This document shows, piece by piece, positions 16,714 through 24,167 of a stretch of 49,944 bases of DNA. Source of the stretch: Geminicoccus sp. Its GTDB lineage: Bacteria; Pseudomonadota; Alphaproteobacteria; UBA7985. Below the pieces are notes generated by a model. The model was not told the origin of the DNA. It saw only the letters and a program-made list of their open reading frames with translations, and ran no database searches. The position numbers and the translations under genes were made by a program. The stretch lies in NCBI GenBank assembly GCA_002708995.1, contig PAPT01000031.1, forward strand, positions 71,902 through 121,845, written 5' to 3'. How positions within the stretch are numbered: the stretch's first letter is position 1; every line of letters begins with the position of its first letter.

Positions 16714-18099
16714 TCACTCTGCAGCGCTGCGCTGGCCTTCGAGCGCGGCCAGCGGTGCCGTCCGCTCGAACTGCAGCTGCACCGCACGGGCGGTGTCGAC
16801 ACAGCGGACCGAAGCGCTCATCGGCATGATATCGCGGGTCCAGCTGACCCCGCCGCCGAGGGCAGAGGCGACACTCAGGCCCGCCTGACAGCCGTCTTCG
16901 TGGAAGCCATAGCCCGCATAGGCGCCTGCGAACCAGGTGCGGTTAATCCCCTGCAGGGCGGCCAACTGTGACTGGGCGTCCAGCGCAGCCTGATCGAACA
17001 GAGGGTGGTCGTAGGCGAAGCGCTCGATCACCGTATCTGCGGCGGGCTCCTGATAGGGGTTGAGGGTCACGAACACCGGGCGCGGGCTGTTCAGCCCCTG
17101 CAGGTCATTCATATGGTAGGTGACGGCGACAGGGCTGTCGGTATTGCCGTAGTCCCGGCTGAGGTAGTTCCAGGCCCCCCACAGCGAGCGGTCGCGCGGC
17201 ATCAGGCTGGCATCGGTGTGCAGCACGGCGTGGTTCTTCTGATACTTCAGGTTCCCCATGACAGCGCGTTCGGCCTCGGTCGCCTCTGAGCCCAGAATCT
17301 TCAGCGCCTGATCGCTATGGCAAGCGAGAATGACATCGTCGAACAGATCTTCGAAGCCCTCGGCCGTCTTCAGTCGCACCGAATGCGGCCCGCGCTCGAT
17401 TTCCACCACCGGCGAGCCGGGCCGCACCCGGCCCGGGCCTAGGGCCTGCACGATGCGGTTGACGTATTCGCGTGAGCCGCCGTCGACCGTGTACCACTGC
17501 ACCGTCAGCCCGTTCTGCATAAGGCCGTGGTTCTTAAAAAAGCGCAGGAAGGAGGCCAGCGGAAAGTCGCGGAAGCCCTCGGTGCTCGACGACCAGATCG
17601 CAGCGGAGGAGGGCAGCAGGAAGTCTTCCGCAAAGGGCGAATTGAGGTCATGGGCGTCGAGGAAGTCGCCGACGGTGAGGGTCGGGTCCACCCAGTCGCC
17701 GTGCATCTTGTTGCCAATATCGACGAACCGGATCGCCTGCCGCACCATCTTCCAGTGGCGCGGGCGCATCCAGTTTCCGGCCCCGGCGAGCAGGTTGCGG
17801 CCAGTGAACTCGCGCTTACCATCGGCAATCGAGACCGAGAAGTGCATGTCGGAGAGCTTGGTCTTCACCCCCAGTTCGTCGAACAGCCGCACGAGGTTGG
17901 GGTAGTTGACGTGGTTGAAGACGATGAAGCCCGTGTCCACTGGCCCGGACCAGTCGCCCAGATCGACATCGACAGTATTGCTGTGGCCGCCCAGCCGGCT
18001 GTCGGCCTCGAACAGGGTAACATCCGCCGTCTCGCGCAGGGCGTAAGCAGCGGAAAGGCCGGAAATACCGGAACCAACGATCGCAATTTTGTTTCTCAT
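16714..18099 (-). CDS. FAD-dependent oxidoreductase, flavin amine-oxidase fold
   Basis: The 461-residue flavoprotein opens with the dinucleotide-binding motif IAIVGSGISGLSAAYAL and FEADSRLGGHSNTVDVD. It contains the family segments GFIVFNHVNYPNLVRLFDELGV and DVILACHSDQALKIL, and it ends with FAGAYAGYGFHEDGC, the C-terminal FAD-contacting loop. Relatives next to DUF1365 and CFA-like genes include the R. sphaeroides protein thought to desaturate methylated fatty acids on the way to furan fatty acids. That function is inferred from context, not shown here. The start overlaps the photolyase stop by 4 bases, so phr, this gene and DUF1365 form a tightly packed transcript. Confidence 0.9.
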   Translation of the reverse strand: MRNKIAIVGSGISGLSAAYALRETADVTLFEADSRLGGHSNTVDVDLGDWSGPVDTGFIVFNHVNYPNLVRLFDELGVKTKLSDMHFSVSIADGKREFTGRNLLAGAGNWMRPRHWKMVRQAIRFVDIGNKMHGDWVDPTLTVGDFLDAHDLNSPFAEDFLLPSSAAIWSSSTEGFRDFPLASFLRFFKNHGLMQNGLTVQWYTVDGGSREYVNRIVQALGPGRVRPGSPVVEIERGPHSVRLKTAEGFEDLFDDVILACHSDQALKILGSEATEAERAVMGNLKYQKNHAVLHTDASLMPRDRSLWGAWNYLSRDYGNTDSPVAVTYHMNDLQGLNSPRPVFVTLNPYQEPAADTVIERFAYDHPLFDQAALDAQSQLAALQGINRTWFAGAYAGYGFHEDGCQAGLSVASALGGGVSWTRDIMPMSASVRCVDTARAVQLQFERTAPLAALEGQRSAAE

Positions 18100-19709
18100 G
18101 CGGCTTGTGCCTCTTTTTCTAAGATTTGCTCAGGCGTTTTGGCGTCGTCGGGCGCGCCCTTGATGCTGGCGAAAGCGGCCAGCGCACGAATACGGGCGGC
18201 GGCGTGATCGACGATCGGTTCGGGGTAGGTCTTGCCCAGTCGAATGCCTGCAGCACTCAGGGTCAGCAGGCCGGCGTCCCAAGGCGAAAACAGCTGCTTG
18301 GTATCCAGAGCGTTCAACTCTGGCACAAAGCGGCGGGCATAGGCGCCCTTGGGATCGAACTTCGGTCCCTGCGTGATCGGGTTGAAGATCCGGAAATAGG
18401 GCGCAGCGTCAGCCCCGCAGCCCGACACCCACTGCCACGAGGCGGGGTTGTTAGCGATATCGGCATCGACCAGCGTGTCCCAGAACCAGCGCTCCCCCTG
18501 CTGCCACGAAATCAGCAGGTGCTTGACCAGAAACGAGCCGGTGATCATTCGTAGGCGGTTGTGCATCCAGCCGGTCTGCCACAGCTCGCGCATGCCTGCG
18601 TCGACCATGGGGTAGCCCGTCTGCCCCCGCGACCAGGCCCGCAGGCCGTCCGGGTCATCGCGCCAGGGGAAGCCATCAAAGGCCTGGCGCCAGTTGCGGT
18701 TCAGCAGGGTGGGGAAGTGGAACAGCAGGTAGTAGGAAAACTCCCGCCAACCGATTTCCCGCAGGAAGGCCGAGGCCGGTTCTTTGATTGACGCATCGGC
18801 CCCGATCCGAGCCAGCGTCCAGTGCCAGACCTGCCGCGGCGAAATATGCCCGAACTTAAGAAACGGGCTCAGCCGCGAGCAGGCGTCGAGGTCGGGCCGG
18901 TTGCGGCCCTCGTCATAGTCCGCCATGCCGCCTCCTTCAGCGAAGGCCGTAAAGCGCGCGATGGCGCCCGCTTCACCGGGGGTCCAGGTCGCTTGCAGCC
19001 CCGCAGACCAGTCTGGCGCCGTTGGCAGCAGATCGAGCTGTTCGAGCGACAGGCTGTCCAGACGCGCGTTCATTGTCGCGTCGGGTGCAGGCAGTGCGCC
19101 AGCGGCGGGCGCGGGCAGGGGCTCGCTCACCTCCTGAGCGCTCATGGTGCGGTAGAACGGCGTGAAGACCTTGAACACGCCGCCAGATTTGTTGCGCAGG
19201 TGCGCGGGCTCGGCGATCAGATTGCCATTGAAGGAACGCGCGTCGCGCCCCTCCTCCCGCAGGCTGGTTTCCAGCCGGGAGTCGGGCTCGCGGTCAAAAG
19301 GTGCGTAAGACCGGTTCCAGAACACGCCGCCGGCGTCGATTTCCTCGGCCAGCGCTGCGACCGCCTGCTCGCCGCGGCCCCGGCGCAGGATCAGCCGCTG
19401 CCCGTGCAGGCGCTGCAGATCGTCGGCCAGTGCGCGCAGGCCGTGGTGCAGCCACCAGCGCGAGGCGCTGCCGTGCGCCCAGTCGCCGGGGGTTTCATCG
19501 TCGAGCACGTAGAGGAAAACGACCGGCGCACCGCGGTTGACCGCCGCCCAGAGCGCCGGGTTATCCCCCAGCCGCAGGTCGTGGCGGAACCACACCAGCG
19601 AAGGACGGGGGCCGGCGGCGCTGTCGGTCGGAGCGGCTTCCGCATGGGAAGATGGCGTAGGATTTTCGTCTCGGGTCACGGCAAATCTGTGGCTGTTCGG
19701 GTCGTGCAA
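18096..19709 (-). CDS. phr: Deoxyribodipyrimidine photolyase, class I
   Basis: This blue-light enzyme splits cyclobutane pyrimidine dimers with reduced FAD. After a disordered N-terminal lead come LVWFRHDLRLGDNPAL (antenna domain), WNRSYAPFDREPD, then the FAD domain with FLKFGHISPRQVWHW, REFSYYLLFHFPTL, MHNRLRMITGSFLVKHLLI and NNPASWQWVSGCGADAAPYFRIFNP-type motifs. All FAD-cradle residues appear present. The start is uncertain: TTG 19709 (5 bases after pdeM) or GTG 19679. Neither has a good ribosome-binding site, so coupling to pdeM translation is plausible. The total of 537 residues is longer than the usual 470-480, because of the N-terminal extension and linkers. It heads the phr-flavoprotein-DUF1365 unit. 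Confidence 0.93.
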   Translation of the reverse strand: MHDPNSHRFAVTRDENPTPSSHAEAAPTDSAAGPRPSLVWFRHDLRLGDNPALWAAVNRGAPVVFLYVLDDETPGDWAHGSASRWWLHHGLRALADDLQRLHGQRLILRRGRGEQAVAALAEEIDAGGVFWNRSYAPFDREPDSRLETSLREEGRDARSFNGNLIAEPAHLRNKSGGVFKVFTPFYRTMSAQEVSEPLPAPAAGALPAPDATMNARLDSLSLEQLDLLPTAPDWSAGLQATWTPGEAGAIARFTAFAEGGGMADYDEGRNRPDLDACSRLSPFLKFGHISPRQVWHWTLARIGADASIKEPASAFLREIGWREFSYYLLFHFPTLLNRNWRQAFDGFPWRDDPDGLRAWSRGQTGYPMVDAGMRELWQTGWMHNRLRMITGSFLVKHLLISWQQGERWFWDTLVDADIANNPASWQWVSGCGADAAPYFRIFNPITQGPKFDPKGAYARRFVPELNALDTKQLFSPWDAGLLTLSAAGIRLGKTYPEPIVDHAAARIRALAAFASIKGAPDDAKTPEQILEKEAQAA

Positions 19710-19714
19710 ACCGC

Positions 19715-20485
19715 TCAGACCAGGAGATCGCTCCCCCGCACCGATGCGATTTGCTGCTGACCCAAGAGATAGATTGCGCAGTTGGTAAGACCAGTCCCCG
19801 CTAGTGCAGATTCTGCCTCAAACAGGCTCATAATCGACGGATGCCGAACGTTGAGCCCGCCGGTAAAGGTGCCGAAAGCGGGCAGGATCAGCCGCTGTTC
19901 GTCATGGATGAAGCAGGCGCGGGTGATGACCCGTTTGGCGCTCAAGGCGATGCTGGCCTTGGGGTGCCAGTGCCCGGAGATTTCTCCAGACTCGGGGAAC
20001 AGCGGCGAGGCCTCGTGGCGAAAGTGCAGCCCCTGCAGCGCCAGATCCTGCCGCACCTCGCCGCCCAGTGCTGCCGGAATATCGGGGTCGTGGTTGCCCG
20101 TGACCCACACGAAGCGCTGCACCGAACCGGTCAGGTGCTGGATCCGCGCCAGCAGGTCCGGGCCCAGCGCCTCGATCACCTGCGGGTCGTGGAAGGAGTC
20201 CCCCAGCGAAATCAAGACCTGGGGCCGGGTCTGTGCGACCAGTGCGTCGAGCCGGTCGAGGGTCTCGAGGCTGTCGTAGGGCGGTAGGAAGGTGCCACTG
20301 CGGGCGAAAGCCGCGCCCTTTTCCAGATGCAGATCGCTGACCACGAGCGCTTTGGCACCGGGCCAGAGCAGGGCGCCGTAGACGTGGGCGACCAGGTCCT
20401 GTCCGCTGAAGCGGAAGGGGTGCAGCGCGCCTTTCTGCCTGCCGCCGCCGTTGGCGAGGCTGGCTTGCGCTTCGGGCGAACCCAC
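19715..20485 (-). CDS. pdeM: PdeM-type metallophosphoesterase (ligase-associated DNA damage response)
   Basis: The 256-residue protein has the calcineurin-like metal motifs in order: SDLHLEKG, GDSFHD, GNHDPD and GHWHPK. AFARSGTFLPPYDSLETL is diagnostic for the ligase-associated DNA damage response endonuclease PdeM. The usual neighbours (an Lhr-type helicase, an ATP-dependent ligase and a second exonuclease) are not here. Instead it is followed at 5 bases by photolyase, a different DNA-repair pairing. The GTG start at 20485 comes 7 bases after the M20 gene stop, with no strong ribosome-binding site, so translation is probably coupled. Phosphodiesterase activity on DNA is expected from the family. 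Confidence 0.85.
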   Translation of the reverse strand: MGSPEAQASLANGGGRQKGALHPFRFSGQDLVAHVYGALLWPGAKALVVSDLHLEKGAAFARSGTFLPPYDSLETLDRLDALVAQTRPQVLISLGDSFHDPQVIEALGPDLLARIQHLTGSVQRFVWVTGNHDPDIPAALGGEVRQDLALQGLHFRHEASPLFPESGEISGHWHPKASIALSAKRVITRACFIHDEQRLILPAFGTFTGGLNVRHPSIMSLFEAESALAGTGLTNCAIYLLGQQQIASVRGSDLLV

Positions 20486-20492
20486 AGGCGGC

Positions 20493-21665
20493 TTAGGCGG
20501 TCAGCGGCATCGCGTTCTCAGCGAGGCTGATCCAGTACGAGCAGCCGTAGGGGATGCAGTCGTCGTTGAAGTCATAGTCAGGGTGGTGCAAACCTGCGGT
20601 GTCGCCGTTACCCACGAAGATGAAGTTGCCCGGCCGTTCGAGCAGCATGAACGAGAAATCCTCACCGCCCATCATCGCGGCCATATTTCGATCAACGGAC
20701 TTCTCCCCCACGACCCCGGCGGCGACGTCGAGCGCGAAGTCGGTCTCTGCTGGGTGGTTGACCGTCGCCGGATAGTTCCGGTGGTAGGCCGGGGTGATGG
20801 TCGCCCGGTAGGCGGCGGCGACCCCGCCGCAAATCTCCTCGATCCGGCGCTCCACCATATCGCGGGTCTCGGGCATGAAGGTGCGCACGGTTCCGGCCAG
20901 TTCGGCCACAGGCGGTATGACGTTGAAGGCATCGCCGGCGTGGATCTGGGTGATCGAGACCACGGCCTGATCAATGGGATCGAGGTTGCGGGACACGATC
21001 GACTGCAGGGCCTGAACCAGCGCCGTGGCGACGACAATGGTGTCGACGCCGTCGTGGGGCAGGGCAGCGTGGGCGCCCTTGCCTTCCACCCGGATTTCGA
21101 TGTGATCGGCGGCGGCCATCAGGGGCCCAACGTTGCTGGCAAAGCTGCCTACGGGCAGGCCTGGGACGTTGTGCATGCCGTAGACTTCCTGAATGCCGAA
21201 GCGCTCCATCATGCCATCTTCAACCATGGCCTTGCCGCCCGCGCCACCTTCTTCAGCGGGCTGGAAGATGACGATCACGGTGCCGTCGAAGTTACGGTTG
21301 GCGGCCAGATGCTGGGCCGCGCCGAGCAGCATGGCGGTGTGACCGTCGTGACCGCAGGCGTGCATTTTCCCGGGCACGGTGGATTTGTGCGGGATGTCGC
21401 GGGCTTCCTGGATCGGCAGCGCATCCATGTCCGAGCGCAGGCCGATGACCTTGCCGCTCTCGCTCTTCTGGCCGCGAATGACGCCGACCACCCCGGTCTG
21501 ACCGACGCCCGTCACCACCTCATCGCAGCCGAATTCATGCAGCTTATCGGCGACGAGGCCGGCGGTGCGGTGCACGTCGTACTGCAGCTCGGGGTGGGCA
21601 TGGATATCGTGGCGCCAGGCTTTGATGTCATCGAGATTCTGGGACAGACTATTGATCAGCGGCAT
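20493..21665 (-). CDS. M20 family amidohydrolase (hippurate hydrolase/aminoacylase type)
   Basis: The start at 21665 is set by AAGGAG 8 bases upstream and gives 390 residues. The di-zinc peptidase domain has LRSDMDALPI, HACGHDGHTAMLLGAA and FQPAEEGGAGGKAM. The C-terminal metal ligand is in MGGEDFSFML. A bacterial exopeptidase dimerisation domain is inserted near residues 180-290. Members hydrolyse N-acyl or N-benzoyl amino acids or related amides in the cytoplasm, and the substrate is not predictable. It is the first gene of the M20-pdeM-phr-flavoprotein-DUF1365 run (gaps of 7, 5, -4 and 4 bases), although its function has no obvious link to DNA repair. Confidence 0.92.
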   Translation of the reverse strand: MPLINSLSQNLDDIKAWRHDIHAHPELQYDVHRTAGLVADKLHEFGCDEVVTGVGQTGVVGVIRGQKSESGKVIGLRSDMDALPIQEARDIPHKSTVPGKMHACGHDGHTAMLLGAAQHLAANRNFDGTVIVIFQPAEEGGAGGKAMVEDGMMERFGIQEVYGMHNVPGLPVGSFASNVGPLMAAADHIEIRVEGKGAHAALPHDGVDTIVVATALVQALQSIVSRNLDPIDQAVVSITQIHAGDAFNVIPPVAELAGTVRTFMPETRDMVERRIEEICGGVAAAYRATITPAYHRNYPATVNHPAETDFALDVAAGVVGEKSVDRNMAAMMGGEDFSFMLLERPGNFIFVGNGDTAGLHHPDYDFNDDCIPYGCSYWISLAENAMPLTA

Positions 21666-21893
21666 GAACGGCACTCCTTGCGCAGCGCCGACCGGAGCCC
21701 GGCGCCTGCTTGTGTTGATTGACCTGAGGCTAGCCCGGCGGCGGGAAAAGCTCAATCTCACTAAATTGCGAAAATTTGGTGGGGTGAATTCGCCGCGCTC
21801 TTGCCGTAAACACAGGGCAATAAGACACCTGCCAGCGGCGGTGCCCACGGGTCCCTCTCTGGTTCTCAGCCCTCTGGACGGAAGACCGCCGCT

Positions 21894-22583
21894 TTGCCAA
21901 TCCCGACTGTGAAGACTGCCCTCTGCGACATTTGGCTACGTGGCGTGATGCTGCTGGTGGCAGCCGCGACGCTCGCGATGGCGTCGAGCCCGGCGGGGGC
22001 CGTCGACGACAGCATCAATGCGGCCAGCGGGCAGCAGGAGACGGTGGCCGAAGGTTTCTACTCGCTGCCTGATTTCGTGACCTACGACGGGCGGGACTAC
22101 GACTTGCGCGGGGGTGCGCTGACCCGCGATCAGATGCAGTTGCTCTACCCCGGCGTGACCTGGGTCTATTACCGCGAAGATGGCACCACGCAGTGGGAGT
22201 ATCATACCTTCGACGGCTACGTTTTCCGCTGGAACCAGAATTCGACGATCGTCGCTGCCGGGGCGTGGCAGATCATCGAGGATCGCATTTGCTGGACCTA
22301 CAATGGACCCTTCTGCCGCCGGATCTGGAGTACCGAGCGCAGCGACCTCTTCGCCATTCCAATCGGGCCGGACAAGCCGCTGATGCCCGCGCGGTTCGAA
22401 GTCGGTGACCCGCTGGGGCTGTCCAACCGTAAGGTCGTCTGGTTGGTGACTCAGAGTCAGGATAGCGAAGAACGCCTTCCACTCAACCCAATCCAACCCG
22501 ACATCGCGCCGACCGAGGACCCGAATACCTCCGACCGGGCTGTCGATGATCGCGGCGCCCCACAGATTTTCACGCTGGACTAG
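21894..22583 (+). CDS. Secreted protein of unknown function, paralogue A
   Basis: This protein has about 229 residues. The start is TTG 21894 (GGACGGAAG upstream) or GTG 21909. The signal peptide (GVMLLVAAATLAMASSPAGA) is followed by an acidic mature domain. Its core, LTRDQMQLLYPGVTW, then YHTFDGYVFRW, then AWQIIEDRICWTYNGPFCRRIW, resembles the DUF995 pattern of a terse beta domain closed by two cysteines. The C-terminal 60 residues are Pro/Asp-rich. The next gene, 6 bases downstream, encodes a shorter paralogue with the same W-Q-I-x-E-D-x-I-C-W-T-Y core. The function is unknown. Confidence 0.7.
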   Translation: MPIPTVKTALCDIWLRGVMLLVAAATLAMASSPAGAVDDSINAASGQQETVAEGFYSLPDFVTYDGRDYDLRGGALTRDQMQLLYPGVTWVYYREDGTTQWEYHTFDGYVFRWNQNSTIVAAGAWQIIEDRICWTYNGPFCRRIWSTERSDLFAIPIGPDKPLMPARFEVGDPLGLSNRKVVWLVTQSQDSEERLPLNPIQPDIAPTEDPNTSDRAVDDRGAPQIFTLD

Positions 22584-22589
22584 TCGCAT

Positions 22590-23141
22590 ATGATCACCAT
22601 CAATCAAGCCATACCCTTGAACCGACGATTCCTGCCATTCCTGCTGCTACGGCAGGCCGCTCGTGCGCTGACCGCTGGTCTTTTGTTGCCCGCCCTGTTG
22701 CTGCTGGTGGCCGGGGTGGCGGCTCAAGCGACCGGGCTGAGCCAGCCGGAGGAAACCCGGCTGTCGGTCGAATACGAGGGCGAGCGCCATTTTCTGATCC
22801 GCAAGCTCTCAGGCGCGGAAATCCGTGAACTAGTCTCCGACAACACGCTGATCTTCATCCATCCGCGCGGTGAGGAAGTGGAGTATCATGTCAGCAACGG
22901 CCAGACGCTCAACAGCTGGTCGCAGGATGACGCCCCGAATGCCGGGCTATGGCAGATCGAAGATGATGAAATCTGCTGGACCTACCCGGGCGGCACCCAT
23001 TGCAAACCAATCTGGACCACCGAGCGCGAGCATCTCTACGCACAGGTGCCGGGCTGGTACGACGGTCCGCTGGCCTTCATCTGGGAGCCGGGTGACAGCC
23101 GCCGCCTTCAAGACCGGGAAGAGCTGGGCAACGCAATCTGA
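22590..23141 (+). CDS. Secreted protein of unknown function, paralogue B
   Basis: This 183-residue paralogue of the preceding gene was probably produced by tandem duplication. A long, basic N-terminal region leads into a hydrophobic LLLPALLLLVAGVAAQA signal. The core LIRKLSGAEIRELVSDNTL, YHVSNGQTLNSW and LWQIEDDEICWTYPGGTHC keeps both cysteines and the TERE(H)L segment of paralogue A but lacks its Pro-rich tail. Only 6 bases separate the two genes, so they are cotranscribed. The function is unknown. The core resembles DUF995, which is my pattern impression and not a tested match. Confidence 0.65.
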   Translation: MITINQAIPLNRRFLPFLLLRQAARALTAGLLLPALLLLVAGVAAQATGLSQPEETRLSVEYEGERHFLIRKLSGAEIRELVSDNTLIFIHPRGEEVEYHVSNGQTLNSWSQDDAPNAGLWQIEDDEICWTYPGGTHCKPIWTTEREHLYAQVPGWYDGPLAFIWEPGDSRRLQDREELGNAI

Positions 23142-23142
23142 A

Positions 23143-23307
23143 TCGCGCTGCGGTTCGGCCGAGGTGTCGACTTCCTTCAGCATCGGTGCTGAGTACCGGG
23201 TGACCAAGGAAGTGTGGGTCGGTGCCTCCTTCTGGCAGGTCAACGACGGCCTCGACGCGGTGCTCGACAACACCACCGCGTTTGGCCTGAACCGCGGCTT
23301 CAGATAA
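23143..23307 (+). pseudogene. 3' remnant of a beta-barrel-like gene
   Basis: Directly after paralogue B, in the +1 frame relative to it, about 55 codons to TAA 23305-23307 have strong G/C third positions. They encode VSTSFSIGAEYRVTKEV and VWVGASFWQVNDGLDAV, an alternating hydrophobic/polar pattern like the last strands of an outer-membrane barrel. No start codon or ribosome-binding site fits. The frame runs back into the paralogue B coding region. This looks like a 3' scrap of an outer-membrane protein gene, although a frameshifted extension of paralogue B is an alternative. The final residues FGLNRGFR lack the terminal aromatic usual in porins. Confidence 0.35.
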
Positions 23308-23447
23308 TCTAAACTGCTGGGCTTCGGCATGCAGGCCAAGAGCACGCTCTCAGGCCACCAATCCAAAGAAAAAGGCCGCTACCGGAACCCATCAACAGGG
23401 TCTGGAGCAGCTTTTTAACTATTGGGGAATACGCAGCAGGCGCGGAT

Positions 23448-23663
23448 TTAGTTGAACTCGGCGCGCTCGTAGCGACCCCCGCCGCCCAGGGCGTTGACCA
23501 TGGTCCAGTCGATCAGCGATTCAACGAAGGGCCAGACCAGCGCGCTGTCCAGACCCTGCTTCACCCGGCGTAGCGTAACCCCGAGGAAAAACGACAGCAC
23601 CGGCACGGTGATCACCGACGTGTCCACTGGCCCCATCAGCATCAACCCGGTGAACAGCACCAT
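23448..23663 (-). CDS. Possible small membrane protein (71 aa)
   Basis: This short frame begins with ATG 23663 after a G-rich stretch (GGGGG 6 bases upstream). A hydrophobic segment (VDTSVITVPVLSFFLGVTL) and the polar tail RYERAEFN follow. Third-position G/C is high, so it is probably coding. It lies in the same reading frame as the membrane protein gene just upstream (stop TAG 23736-23738), and the frame between the two is otherwise open. It could therefore be the tail of one original gene interrupted by a nonsense mutation. No family recognised. Confidence 0.4.
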   Translation of the reverse strand: MVLFTGLMLMGPVDTSVITVPVLSFFLGVTLRRVKQGLDSALVWPFVESLIDWTMVNALGGGGRYERAEFN

Positions 23664-23735
23664 AGCGCCCCCGGCTTTGACCTCTGGCGCTTGGGTCAGG
23701 TAGCTGCGCCAGGTGGGGGGGGTCTGCCGGGTCTG

Positions 23736-24167
23736 CTACAGGCTTTTTAGGATCAGGCTCCGGATTTGCTCGGGCGCCTGCGCTTCGACCGTCTGCCATT
23801 GGTCCCGGCCCGGATAGTCCTCAGAGCCGAGGTGGTCGCGGACGGCGCGGCGGAATTTCTCCGGGTCGATGATCCGCTGGAACACCGGCCAGGTCATGCG
23901 GTTTTGCTGGTAGAGCAGAATTTCAGTCGCCAGCGCACCTGCGCAGAACAGGGCGATGGCGCTTAGCGCAGCCCCCAGCCCCAGACCACTCAGCCGCATG
24001 GCGACGAAGTACAGGCCCAGTAGGCCCGGGAAAAACGAGGCCCGCCAGTAGGCGGCGAGGAAGATGCGCCGCCGCCGCCCCTGCATCAGGAACAGGCTCA
24101 GGATGCTCAGTTCACGGCGGAACAGGAACAGGGCGTATTTGGTCAGGAAGGAGCCGCGCGCATTCAT
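23736..24167 (-). CDS. Small membrane protein following ferrochelatase
   Basis: The start at 24167 overlaps the hemH stop (ATGA), giving 143 residues and tight translational coupling. Two hydrophobic segments, in FFPGLLGLYFVAMRL and LGAALSAIALFCAGALATEILL, flank a short loop. The N terminus (FLFRRELSILSLFLMQGRRRR) is strongly basic and the C-terminal half is soluble. No family recognised. Coupling to ferrochelatase suggests a role near haem synthesis at the membrane, but this is only positional. The frame continues downstream past its stop codon into the 23448-23663 frame. Confidence 0.6.
   Translation of the reverse strand: MNARGSFLTKYALFLFRRELSILSLFLMQGRRRRIFLAAYWRASFFPGLLGLYFVAMRLSGLGLGAALSAIALFCAGALATEILLYQQNRMTWPVFQRIIDPEKFRRAVRDHLGSEDYPGRDQWQTVEAQAPEQIRSLILKSL

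Noticed and set aside
18096-18125. Photolyase overlap suggesting a fusion with the flavoprotein
   Set aside because: The 4-base ATGA-type overlap with different frames separates two complete proteins.
20451-21722. Long open frame on the plus strand opposite the M20 gene; likewise 352-1389 (plus) and 3373-5064 (minus)
   Set aside because: They lie antisense to recognisable conserved genes and their sequences show no family pattern. High G/C at third positions opens antisense frames, so they are shadows.
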